Shown in pieces: positions 24,436 through 34,000 of a DNA stretch of 64,000 nucleotides. Source of the DNA: Nitrospirota bacterium. GTDB taxonomy: Bacteria; Nitrospirota; Thermodesulfovibrionia; Thermodesulfovibrionales; UBA6898. Numbering within the stretch: the stretch's first letter is position 1; each line of letters starts with the position of its first letter. The stretch lies in NCBI GenBank assembly GCA_016235245.1, contig JACRLO010000009.1, forward strand, positions 1-64,000, written 5' to 3'. The notes below the pieces were generated by a model. It searched no databases and was not told where the DNA came from. It saw only the letters and a program-made list of their open reading frames with translations. A program made the position numbers and the translations under genes.

Positions 24436-25953
24436 ATGATTAATAAAGTCTTATTTGCTTGGATAGGCAAAACCGACCTGCGAGCCTCGCTGGGGGAACT
24501 GGGGGATGGGCTTGGACCAATCGGCCAGGCTGTCAGCAAGCGCTCTTTTTCCTGTATTGCCCTTATCTCAAATTACAAAAAGGAAGAAGAAAAGCATTTT
24601 ATAGATTGGCTTAAAACGAAGACATCTGCTCTTGTCCTTAGACATCATGTGGAATTATCCAGCCCTACAGACTTTAAAGAGATTTACGAGTCTGCTACAA
24701 ATACTATAAATGAAGTAAAAATGAGACTCGGGTCAAAAGAAATGCAGCCAACTTATCACCTAAGCCCCGGCACACCAGCTATGGCTGCGGTATGGATACT
24801 TCTCTCAAAGACATCACACCCCGCTGAACTTATAGAATCTTCACAGGAGAAGGGAGTAAAGACCGTATCCCTACCTTTCGAGATATCGGCTGATTATGTT
24901 CCCGATATTCTGAAGCCCGCTGACGATGAAATTCTTAAGCTTACCCAAGGCCTACCTCCTGAGTCTCCTGAGTTTGGGGCAATCATTCATCGCTGCAAAG
25001 AGATGAAGCGAGTTATCGCTCAAGCACGAAGGCTTGCTGTCCATGATGTCCCTGTTCTTATACAGGGAGAATCCGGCACTGGCAAGGAGCTTTTCGCTCG
25101 TGCTATTCATACGACAAGTCCAAGGATGGCTAATCCCTTTGTTGCAGTCAACTGTGGATCAATACCGCCTGAGCTCGTAGAGTCTGAGTTTTTTGGTCAC
25201 ACAAAAGGTGGCTTTACGGGGGCGATTTCCGATAGGAAGGGCTATTTTTCTGCCGCTGATGGAGGCACCCTTTTCCTTGATGAAATCGGAGAGTTGCCCC
25301 TTCCTGCACAGGTAAAGCTTTTGAGAGCAATACAAGAAGGCATGATCACTAAGGTCGGCTCCAGTAAGACGGAGTCTATTAATGTAAGAATCATCGCAGC
25401 GACCAACCGAAACCTTATAGAAGAGGTTGCATCAGGGAGATTCAGGGAAGACTTATTTCACCGTATTGCCGTTGGCGTACTGTATCTACCGCCACTTAGA
25501 GACCGTCACGGAGATCTTAACCCAGCTATCGAGCACATCCTTGAAAGTATTAACCGAAAGTTCGAGGATAGGCCAGGCTGGAAACATAAGAATATTTCTG
25601 CAGGCGCAAGAAATCTTATGCACCAACACCCTTGGCCAGGCAATGTCAGGGAACTCTATAATACTCTTTCGCGGGCTGCTATCCTGATCGCAGGTGAGAC
25701 AATAGAAACTGACGATATCCGTGAGGCATTATTCCCTGTGAGCAGTTCTCAAAATAACCAAGAAAAAATGCTAAATCGCAATCTGGGCAACGGTTTCAGC
25801 CTGCCTGACATGCTTTCAGATGTGGCGCGTCACTATTTGAAAAGAGCGGTTGTGGAAAGCAAAGGAAATAAGACAAAGATTGCCTCGCTGTTAGGCTTAT
25901 CAAACTACCAGACGGCAAGTAACTGGTTAAAGAAATATGGGATCGAGGAGTGA
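24436..25953 (+). CDS. CARF-like sensor, sigma-54 activator
   Basis: 505 residues. A bacterial enhancer-binding protein: Walker A GESGTGKE (211-218), GGFTGA (258-263, the sigma-54 contact loop, normally GAFTGA), Walker [12 protein letters not shown] (278-288) and a Fis-type helix-turn-helix ([20 protein letters not shown]). In place of a receiver the N-terminus is a Rossmann-like sensor with [10 protein letters not shown] (107-116), matching the ligand loop of CARF domains that bind cyclic oligonucleotides, as in RtcR. I use the ATG at 24436; the AT-rich upstream frame would encode an unlikely run of hydrophobic residues. The promoter right after its stop makes the hsd operon its probable target. 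Confidence 0.75.
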   Translation: MINKVLFAWIGKTDLRASLGELGDGLGPIGQAVSKRSFSCIALISNYKKEEEKHFIDWLKTKTSALVLRHHVELSSPTDFKEIYESATNTINEVKMRLGSKEMQPTYHLSPGTPAMAAVWILLSKTSHPAELIESSQEKGVKTVSLPFEISADYVPDILKPADDEILKLTQGLPPESPEFGAIIHRCKEMKRVIAQARRLAVHDVPVLIQGESGTGKELFARAIHTTSPRMANPFVAVNCGSIPPELVESEFFGHTKGGFTGAISDRKGYFSAADGGTLFLDEIGELPLPAQVKLLRAIQEGMITKVGSSKTESINVRIIAATNRNLIEEVASGRFREDLFHRIAVGVLYLPPLRDRHGDLNPAIEHILESINRKFEDRPGWKHKNISAGARNLMHQHPWPGNVRELYNTLSRAAILIAGETIETDDIREALFPVSSSQNNQEKMLNRNLGNGFSLPDMLSDVARHYLKRAVVESKGNKTKIASLLGLSNYQTASNWLKKYGIEE

Positions 25954-25969
25954 TGGCACGACGATTGCT
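25954..25969 (+). promoter_or_regulatory. sigma-54 promoter of the hsd operon
   Basis: TGGCACGACGATTGCT matches the consensus TGGCACG-N4-TTGCW with GG (25955-25956) and GC (25967-25968) 12 bp apart. It starts directly after the stop codon of the activator gene and lies 32 bp before hsdR. Transcription would begin near 25980. Confidence 0.85.
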
Positions 25970-26001
25970 TTATAATCAATTATCATGGAGAACAGTCATC
26001 A

Positions 26002-28374
26002 ATGAATGAAAAAGAGACGTGCAAGCAGATAATTGAACCGGCACTGCAGAATGCTGGCTGGGATTTAGAAGCACAGCTACGCATAGGTCCGGGTCGCGTC
26101 AATCTCACTGGCGAAACACTTACTTCAATGTACGATGAGACGCAGGCAATTATTGCAGACTATCTCCTTCGATATCGTGGTATCCCTCTCGCCATTTTGG
26201 AAGCTAAGGCAAAGTCTGAAGACGCGGCCGACGGCATGCAACAGGCATCACGCTACGCGCACCGCTTATTAATTCGTTTCTCGCTTGCCTCTAACGGACA
26301 TCATTGGATTCTTACTGATAACGATACCGGAAAATACGAAACGCTAACAACCCCACCTACACCTGAAGACATAGTTGGGCGAATGGGTGTCAACATAGAC
26401 TGGGACCGGTGGGCAAGTTCCTTTATTGCTGGCCTTCATGTTGACCAGGTTTCTCGCAAAAAGGTCCGCCCATATCAGGAAATGGCGATTGCAAAAACAC
26501 TATGGCAATTTGCGCAGGGCAATCCACGTGCCCTTTTGTTGATGGCAACAGGCACAGGCAAGACATTCACTGTATTTCAGCTCATTTGGAAGATGCTGAA
26601 CAGCAATGCTCTTAAACGTCAGCATATCCTATTCCTTACCGACCGGAACAGTCTTAAAGATCAGGCCTATCGGGCATTTGCTGCTTTTTCGGCGGACGAA
26701 CGGGTCACTATTGATAAGGAAACTATATCTCAGGGCCAGCATCTTGTCGGCAAGATTTTCTTCGCCAACTATCAGAATCTCGATGAGGAGTTAAATGGCA
26801 AAAAGCTCTATGAATACTACGATCAGGATTTCTTCGATCTTGTCGTAATTGATGAGTGCCATCGGTCGGGTTTCGGTGACTGGTTTGGCGTGCTGGAGCA
26901 TTTCAGCGGTGCACTTCAGCTCGGACTGACTGCTACGCCGCGAGAACTGGAAGAAGCCAGCCGGCCGCTGACCGCTGAAGAAAAACGGCGAGACACTTAT
27001 GATTACTTTGGTGAGCCTATTTATATCTACAGCCTGAAACAGGCTATTGAGGATGGCTATCTTGTTCCTTATCTACTGGAAGAACGTATTACTAATGTTG
27101 ATGAGGCTGGCTACACCGGTCCTGACGGCAAGCACTATACAACTGCAAACTTTGAACGCGATATTCGTATGCCTGACCGGACAAAGGCGATCGCTGAAGA
27201 TCTTTGGGAAATTTCTGGAAAGTATGGGCTGCGCGATGATAAAACAATTATATTCTGTGTCGACGACACTCACGCAGCATTCATGGCCCAGGAGTTACGC
27301 CGCCTCTCCGGCGATAATGACTACGCAGCTCGTATCACTCGGGCTGAACGAAATAGCCATCAGCTTGAGCGCAATTTTGCGATTGTTGGTCCCAGTAATC
27401 CGCGTGTTGCAGTTACTGTGGATCTTTTGACTACCGGTTATGATGCCCCTGATGTAAAAAACATTGTCTTTGCGAGACCGCTGCGCAGTTCAATTCTCTA
27501 CAAACAGATGAAGGGACGCGGCACCCGCCTTTGCGAGGACATTAATAAGCGCTACTTCACTATTTTTGACTATTCGGGTGCAAGTCAACTTGAAGATGCC
27601 GAGTTCGATGGACATCCTGCCAACCAACAAAAGGGAACGCTGCCAAAGTCCAAACCCAAAAAGAAGAGTGAAGACTCAGCTCCTAAGCCGGTGGGGGAAG
27701 GTGTCTCAGTCATCATTTCGGCTACAAATCGATACATCTGCCTTGCAGATGGCCGTAAGATTCCCTTTGAGGAATACACTGAGCAGTCCCGAGAGTTCAT
27801 CTTGGATGTGTCTACTAAAAGCATCGATGAATTGTTATCCATCTGGATTGACAAGAAAAGTCGTCAGGAGCTTCGTGAAGAGTTACGCGATCATGATATA
27901 TATCCATCGGCTTTTCGTCATTACCTGGAATTGCCGCAGACTGATGATGTCGATATTCTTGCCAAGATTGGATTTGACCTGGTCCGTGTTCCTACCCGCC
28001 ATCAGAGGGTAGACAGGTTCTGGCAGAAGGATAAAGCATGGCTGCTTTCCCACTTTGGGATGGCACTTCCTAAAACAGCAGAGATCATTCCTTTTCCAAA
28101 ACCGAATCCGGTTTCTCTTCCTTTGGCTGCCGAAGCTCCGGCAATCTACAAAACAGATGGTCAGCATAAACTTGAATTCTGGGAAACCGCGTTGGACCAT
28201 TATGCACTTTTCGGAATAGACGACCTGGAGCAAGCGCGCACCTACGGCGCACCCCAGTTTGTCGATCAGTTCGGCAGCTTTCAGTCACTGACCCGCCATT
28301 ACGGCGGTGCTCAATTATTAAAAACAGACTTAGAGGCAGTAAAAAAACATCTCTATGTCCCAATGAAGGCATAA
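26002..28374 (+). CDS. hsdR: type I restriction enzyme R subunit
   Basis: 790 residues. An N-terminal nuclease of the PD-(D/E)xK type (Asp53 in ADYLL, EAK 67-69), then a superfamily-2 translocase with Walker A MATGTGKT (181-188), DECH (284-287), TATPR and the LTTGYDAP / GRGTRLC motifs. The C-terminal part resembles EcoEI-type R subunits. It cuts DNA after long-range translocation when bound to an M/S complex. Its promoter is of the sigma-54 type, which is unusual for restriction genes. hsdM follows after 19 bp. Confidence 0.93.
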   Translation: MNEKETCKQIIEPALQNAGWDLEAQLRIGPGRVNLTGETLTSMYDETQAIIADYLLRYRGIPLAILEAKAKSEDAADGMQQASRYAHRLLIRFSLASNGHHWILTDNDTGKYETLTTPPTPEDIVGRMGVNIDWDRWASSFIAGLHVDQVSRKKVRPYQEMAIAKTLWQFAQGNPRALLLMATGTGKTFTVFQLIWKMLNSNALKRQHILFLTDRNSLKDQAYRAFAAFSADERVTIDKETISQGQHLVGKIFFANYQNLDEELNGKKLYEYYDQDFFDLVVIDECHRSGFGDWFGVLEHFSGALQLGLTATPRELEEASRPLTAEEKRRDTYDYFGEPIYIYSLKQAIEDGYLVPYLLEERITNVDEAGYTGPDGKHYTTANFERDIRMPDRTKAIAEDLWEISGKYGLRDDKTIIFCVDDTHAAFMAQELRRLSGDNDYAARITRAERNSHQLERNFAIVGPSNPRVAVTVDLLTTGYDAPDVKNIVFARPLRSSILYKQMKGRGTRLCEDINKRYFTIFDYSGASQLEDAEFDGHPANQQKGTLPKSKPKKKSEDSAPKPVGEGVSVIISATNRYICLADGRKIPFEEYTEQSREFILDVSTKSIDELLSIWIDKKSRQELREELRDHDIYPSAFRHYLELPQTDDVDILAKIGFDLVRVPTRHQRVDRFWQKDKAWLLSHFGMALPKTAEIIPFPKPNPVSLPLAAEAPAIYKTDGQHKLEFWETALDHYALFGIDDLEQARTYGAPQFVDQFGSFQSLTRHYGGAQLLKTDLEAVKKHLYVPMKA

Positions 28375-28393
28375 TTAAGGAAGGCTCAAAATA

Positions 28394-29872
28394 ATGACCA
28401 AGAAGATAGATCATCGTCGTCAGGAAGTCCAGCAAATCGTCAAGAATGCCTGCGACCAGCTTAATGCAGAAGGCGTGGATGCACGCAATTATGTGGAGCA
28501 GCTGGCCTGGCTGTTTTTCCTAAAGGCATTTGATGAGGCTGAAGCGCGTCGCGAGGAAGAAGCATCCTTTGATGATAAGCCGTATGAACGTCGGCTATCA
28601 GGTAATTACGCTTGGTCGGCTTGGGCTAGGGATACAGACCATCCTGACGAGATGTTGGAATTTGTTACGGGCAAGCTCTGGACGAAGCTCACCAGTCCTG
28701 ATCCGAAGAAAGGTTTGGGCGATGATCTGTTAGCCCAGCGGTTCCGCCGCATTTTCGATAATGTGCGTAACTATTGCCGGCGAGGCGTATCTTTTGCAAA
28801 GGTCGTCCAACAGGTCGATAAGCTGCACTTTGCCGATGACACAGATGTGCATGTGCTGTCAGAGATTTATGAGGACCTCCTGAAGCGCGTTGCAGCTGAC
28901 TCGGCTGGGTATGCAGGTGAGTTCTATACCCAGCGGCATGTTATTCGTGCAATGGTGGCGGTTGTTCGACCGAAGTCAGGTGACCGGGTATACGACCCCT
29001 GTTTTGGTACAGCCGGATTTCTTGGAGAGGCTGCAGACTTCATCCGCAAGAATGGCTCGCTTAGCGGTAAGGACCTTGATAATCTCCAGAAGAACACTTT
29101 TTACGGTATGGAGATTAAGCCACTCACTTACCTGCTCGGTACCATGAACATGATACTCCACGGGATCGAGGGTGCTAATCTGGAGCTGACCAATACATTG
29201 GAAATCCACAGCCAGAATGTCGGAGAGAAGGATAAATATAGTGTAATTCTTGCAAATCCTCCCTACGGTGGCAAAATGGATCAGACTATGCAGACTAATT
29301 TCCGTGTTAAGTCCGCTGCGACGGAATGCCTCTTTGTCCAACACATCATGGCCAACCTGGCCAAAGGCGGCCGCGCTGGCGTGGTCATTCCGGAAGGGGT
29401 GCTATTCCGTGGTGGGCCGGATCAGAAAGTCCGCAAGGAATTGATCGAGCAATTCAATGTCCATGCTATCCTCTCGCTTCCTGCAGGATGTTTCTTGCCA
29501 TATACAGGCGTAAAAACCAATGTCATTTTCTTCGACCGGCCTAAGGACGGATCGGGAACAAAGAACGTCTGGTTCTATGAACTTACCAACGATGGATTTG
29601 AGTTAAAGCAGACTCGTAAATCTATTGAAGGCAATCAGATCCCAGATTTCCTTTCCAAGTGGGAGAAACGAATTGAGGGAGAGAACTCCTGGACAGTTCC
29701 CGTGGAGCAGATCATTGAGCGTGGTTACGATCTTTCAGCTAAGAACCCGAATCGGAAGGACGATTACGAGCACCGGCCAGCACTGGAGTTGGTGCAATCT
29801 ATTAAAGCCAAGGAAAACCGAATCATGGAGCTTCTTGATGAATTGGAAGCAATCCTGGAGGCTAAGCAGTGA
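28394..29872 (+). CDS. hsdM: type I DNA methyltransferase M subunit
   Basis: 492 residues. An N-terminal helical domain (VEQLAWLFFLKAFDEAE) and an adenine-N6 methyltransferase: motif I DPCFGTAGFL (201-210) and catalytic NPPYGG (288-293). It protects host DNA at sites chosen by the S subunit. The stop overlaps the GTG start of hsdS by four bases. Confidence 0.93.
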   Translation: MTKKIDHRRQEVQQIVKNACDQLNAEGVDARNYVEQLAWLFFLKAFDEAEARREEEASFDDKPYERRLSGNYAWSAWARDTDHPDEMLEFVTGKLWTKLTSPDPKKGLGDDLLAQRFRRIFDNVRNYCRRGVSFAKVVQQVDKLHFADDTDVHVLSEIYEDLLKRVAADSAGYAGEFYTQRHVIRAMVAVVRPKSGDRVYDPCFGTAGFLGEAADFIRKNGSLSGKDLDNLQKNTFYGMEIKPLTYLLGTMNMILHGIEGANLELTNTLEIHSQNVGEKDKYSVILANPPYGGKMDQTMQTNFRVKSAATECLFVQHIMANLAKGGRAGVVIPEGVLFRGGPDQKVRKELIEQFNVHAILSLPAGCFLPYTGVKTNVIFFDRPKDGSGTKNVWFYELTNDGFELKQTRKSIEGNQIPDFLSKWEKRIEGENSWTVPVEQIIERGYDLSAKNPNRKDDYEHRPALELVQSIKAKENRIMELLDELEAILEAKQ

Positions 29873-31026
29873 CGGCATGGCCTTCAAAGCCGATAGGCAA
29901 TCTGTGCAACTTGATCAATGGGCGTGCCTTTAAGCCCTCAGATTGGGGTGTATCAGGATTGCCTATTGTTCGGATTCAAAACCTTAATGACCATTCAAAA
30001 CCTTTTAACCTTTATAAGGGCAAATTTGTCGAGAAGCATCTTATCGATAATGATGCAATCTTGCTTTCATGGTCCGGTACTCCCGGGACATCTTTCGGAT
30101 GCTTCCGATGGATGCGAGGCCCTGCGATATTAAATCAGCACATCTTTAAGGTGATCGTTAATGAGGAAATAATAGATGGTGATTTCTTCATTTATGCCGT
30201 TAATAGTAAATTGGAAGAGATGATTCGCCAATCTCATGGTGGTGTTGGTCTTCAACATATCACGAAAAGTAAATTGGAGGCAATCCGACTTCCCGTGCCA
30301 CAGCTCGTAGTGCAGCGCCGCATTGTTGCTCGCATTAAGGAGTGCCTGGAACGGATAGAGGAGATAGAGAGCTTACGTGCTACGACTACGCAGGAGCATG
30401 ACTTCTTATTGGAGTCTTTAATCGAGGCTGAGTTCCAGCAAGTCGATGGAGAGCCGGTATCTTTGAGCGAAGTCTGTTCTATCACGTCGATCCTTGTTGA
30501 TCCACGAAAGGGCGCATATCTCGATCTGCCGCACGTTGGGGGAGCGAACATAGAGTCAAAGACTGGATGGCTGCTCGACATCAAAACATCGCGTGGCGAA
30601 AAATTAAAGTCGAGCAAGTTCGTTTTCGATGAAACAATGGTGCTCTATAACAAGATACGACCTTACCTTATGAAGGTGGCGCGTCCTGACTTCAAGGGGC
30701 TATGCAGTGCAGATATGTACCCTTTGGCACCAAACCAGGATAGGCTTACGAGAGACTACTTATTTTACTTGCTGTTGTCTCGAAACTTTACACAGTATGC
30801 GATTGGTGGATCAAACCGAGCGGGTATGCCAAAGGTGAATCGTGAACATCTTTTTGCCTACAATTTTATATTACCTCCAGTGGAGCAACAGGTTCGGCTA
30901 ACTCAAGTAATGGATTCAGCAGCCTCCGCCATCGGAGAGCTTTGCAGTGATATGCGTGCCAGTGCCTTGGAGTCATCGGCTCTTCGACAATCCATTCTGC
31001 GTAAAGCTTTTGCAGGAGAATTGTAA
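29869..31026 (+). CDS. hsdS: type I specificity S subunit
   Basis: 385 residues starting with GTG. Two target-recognition halves can be seen: CNLINGRAFKPSDWGVSGLPIVRIQNL with LLSWSGTPG, and later SEVCSITSILVDPRKGAYLDLPHVGGANI. Each ends in a conserved helix region (LPVPQLVVQRRIVARIKE and LPPVEQQVRLTQVM). It defines the bipartite DNA target. The fusion gene begins five bases after its stop. Confidence 0.9.
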   Translation: MTAWPSKPIGNLCNLINGRAFKPSDWGVSGLPIVRIQNLNDHSKPFNLYKGKFVEKHLIDNDAILLSWSGTPGTSFGCFRWMRGPAILNQHIFKVIVNEEIIDGDFFIYAVNSKLEEMIRQSHGGVGLQHITKSKLEAIRLPVPQLVVQRRIVARIKECLERIEEIESLRATTTQEHDFLLESLIEAEFQQVDGEPVSLSEVCSITSILVDPRKGAYLDLPHVGGANIESKTGWLLDIKTSRGEKLKSSKFVFDETMVLYNKIRPYLMKVARPDFKGLCSADMYPLAPNQDRLTRDYLFYLLLSRNFTQYAIGGSNRAGMPKVNREHLFAYNFILPPVEQQVRLTQVMDSAASAIGELCSDMRASALESSALRQSILRKAFAGEL

Positions 31027-31031
31027 CCATT

Positions 31032-34000
31032 ATGGCTTATCCACCGTCAGTAAATGTGATCTCGCAATTAATATTTCGTATTCGAGAAGATAAGATACCT
31101 GCACATGAAATGGGCGTGGCTCTTGCCGCGCTTATCTATCTGCGCTGGGCCGACTTTCAGGAGTCTGAGCAGGAGGCTATTGCCGCCTTTGACGATGTTG
31201 AGTATGAGCCTGTCTTGCCCGTTTTATTGCACTGGCGGACCTGGCATATGTTTTCGCCAAAAGAGGTTCATGAACTTTTCAGAGGACGTCTCCCCCAGAT
31301 GTTAGAAGGCCTGAATAATTCCCGCTATAACCATTTGGCGACTCATCTGCACCGTATTGCCTCAGCTGTGAGACTTCTGGGTCAGCTATCCCCAAGTTCG
31401 CTTGATGTGATGATCCGTTGGCTTGCTGACCAGCCCTTTGAGACTCAGAGCAACCGCCGGGCCTTGCTGGATGTTTTTGACTCATTGTTGCAGATGCTAC
31501 TTGCAAATAATCAGTATGCGAATAATCGGTTCTTCGGTGAGTTTCATACGCCTGCCCATATCACGCGACTGCTTATTGAAATAGCCTCACCAAACTCTGG
31601 CGAGAGTGTGTATGACCCATGCTTTGGTACATCGGGATTTCTTACAGCGGCATATGACTACGTAACGGGCAAGAAGAGTAATGGATTTAACCGTAATGGC
31701 GATCCACTGCTTAGGATAGCGGGCGTTGAAATAAACTCTAACGCATATTTAATCGGTCTAACCCGTCTTGTACTCGCCGGCGTTGATGATCCTCAGCTTG
31801 AGATGGGAAATAGTCTTGAGCGTCTGCCTTTTAGTAATCCACAGCGCGATGGCTTTGATCTGGTAATACTTAATCCTCCTTGGGGAGGGCGGCAACATCC
31901 ATCGGGATTAGACCACTTCCCTGTGCGGACCTCAGACTCTACAGGTTTGTTCATCCAACATTCTCTTTCACAGTTGCGGCCCCAGGGGCGGGCTGTAATC
32001 ATTGTCCCTGAAGGTTTTCTTTTTAGGGGCGGTGCGGAACAACGACTGCGAAGAATGCTTTTGGAACAGCATGCTGTTGAAGCGGTGGTTTCCCTGCCGA
32101 CGGCAGCTTTTATGCCATACACATCGATAAAAGCGAGTATCCTTGTGCTCAAGCGAGGAGGTCAAACAAAACAGATTCGGATGTTGAATGCTGATTCCTA
32201 TTTCAAAAAAGGAAAAGGAAGGCAGCCTGCAACTATATCTGACGACAAGGTATTACAGCTTGCGGAGGATCTGCGTTCGCTTCAAGCCACTGAAAATAGC
32301 TGGGATGTGGATATCGCAGCGCTTGCTGAGGCTGAATGGGACTTTTCTCCCCGCCGTCGTGATAAAGCCGGATTGTCTGGCGTATTAGATGCGCTTCGAT
32401 CAAAAGTAGAAGTGCAGCTACTCAGGGAATGCTGTAATATCGTTGTCGGGCGAGCCGTGAAGTCAACAGATCTTATAGATAATATCGTTAACAAAGATTG
32501 GGTCAACATATTAATTCCATATGTCCGTATCAAAGATGTGCAGCGCGGGCAGGCAACAAAGGGTTCTTCCTGGTTATCTCCGGAAGCGGCTTCTTCTGTG
32601 GAGGCCAACTGGAAGCTCCGTGCTGGTGATGTTTTACTCTCTAAATCCGGCACTATCGGAAAGACGGGAGTAGTACGAAATGGCGCTGTCGGCGCTATCG
32701 CCGCCTCTGGCCTATTTGTCATCCGACCTGATCAGGACCGGATAGATCCCTATTTTCTCCTTGCATACTTTGAAAGCTCAGAGTGCCGCGCATGGTTTGC
32801 TTCGAAGGCGCGAGGAGCCACTATACAAAACCTTTCTAAAAACGTTCTCGATGAACTGCCAGTCCCTGTGCCGCCATTGCAGATGCAGCATCGCGTTGCT
32901 GAAGAATACCGGGACAATAAGGTCGACGCGCTGACGTTCCTGAGCAAGCTGATGACCGAAGGCGAAAGCGATCCTATTGTTGAGTGGCTTGATAAGTTCT
33001 ATACAAACTTCCCAGCTATTACGGATTCTTTTAATGATCCGCGCGATCTTACTCTCTTGGATCGCCTATCCGACGAAGTTCGTTCCATTCGCAATGCGAC
33101 CGCACATGACCGATTTGGTCGAGGGGATGCACACCTCGTGGCATGGCTACTCAAATTCAATGAGGCTCTGGCTGGCCTGCGTGGAGTGAAGAGTATTCCT
33201 CGCGGTTCCGGGTTACTCAGCGTATTGCAAGAGTCGACTCGTCAAATGGATAATGTGATGCAGATGGTTAGAGGGCAGCAGCGTGAAGAACACATGGCTC
33301 AAACCCTGACCAAACTTGTTCAAGAATGGTTAGTTATGGTGAGCTCAGCTTTGTTAAACGATGTAAAGCTAATCTTGAGCACGGAAACAGGATCGTTGAG
33401 AGCGGGGGAAATGCTGGATATTTCACTCCAGGTCGATAACCAGGGTCCTTTGCCGCTTCGAGAGGTGCTCATAACTACCTCGCCTGATTTCGGCCACGGT
33501 GAGTTTAATTTTCTTGCAGAAAATTCGAAGATTGCAGTTAATCTGTCTGGTGTCGGCCCAAAGGTGACCGGAACTTTCACAATTGTAGCAGATTGGTCTG
33601 CCCTAACTCTTGACGGGCAACGAGTGACGGGCTCACGTGAGCTTGCATTTGAGATCAGAGAAGCAATTACTTTATCTGCTGAACCTGTCATAGATATGGG
33701 CGGCAGTCCGTATGTTTGCGGAGACCCGGTCAAACCGGATCGCAATGACGTATTTTTCGGTCGTGAGGAATTATTGGATCAGATACGCCGGCAGATCATG
33801 CTGAGTGGAAATGTAGTTTTACTTGAAGGGAACCGAAGGGCTGGCAAATCTTCCATATTACGTCACCTTGAGGGGATAGAAGCCGTTCCTGGCTGGCTGG
33901 GTGTATACTGCAGCCTTCAAGGTACGGAGGGAAGTCGGGAAGGTGCGGGCGTACCTACGGTAGAGGTTTTTCGAGGTATCGCGATTAGCATTGCGACAAG

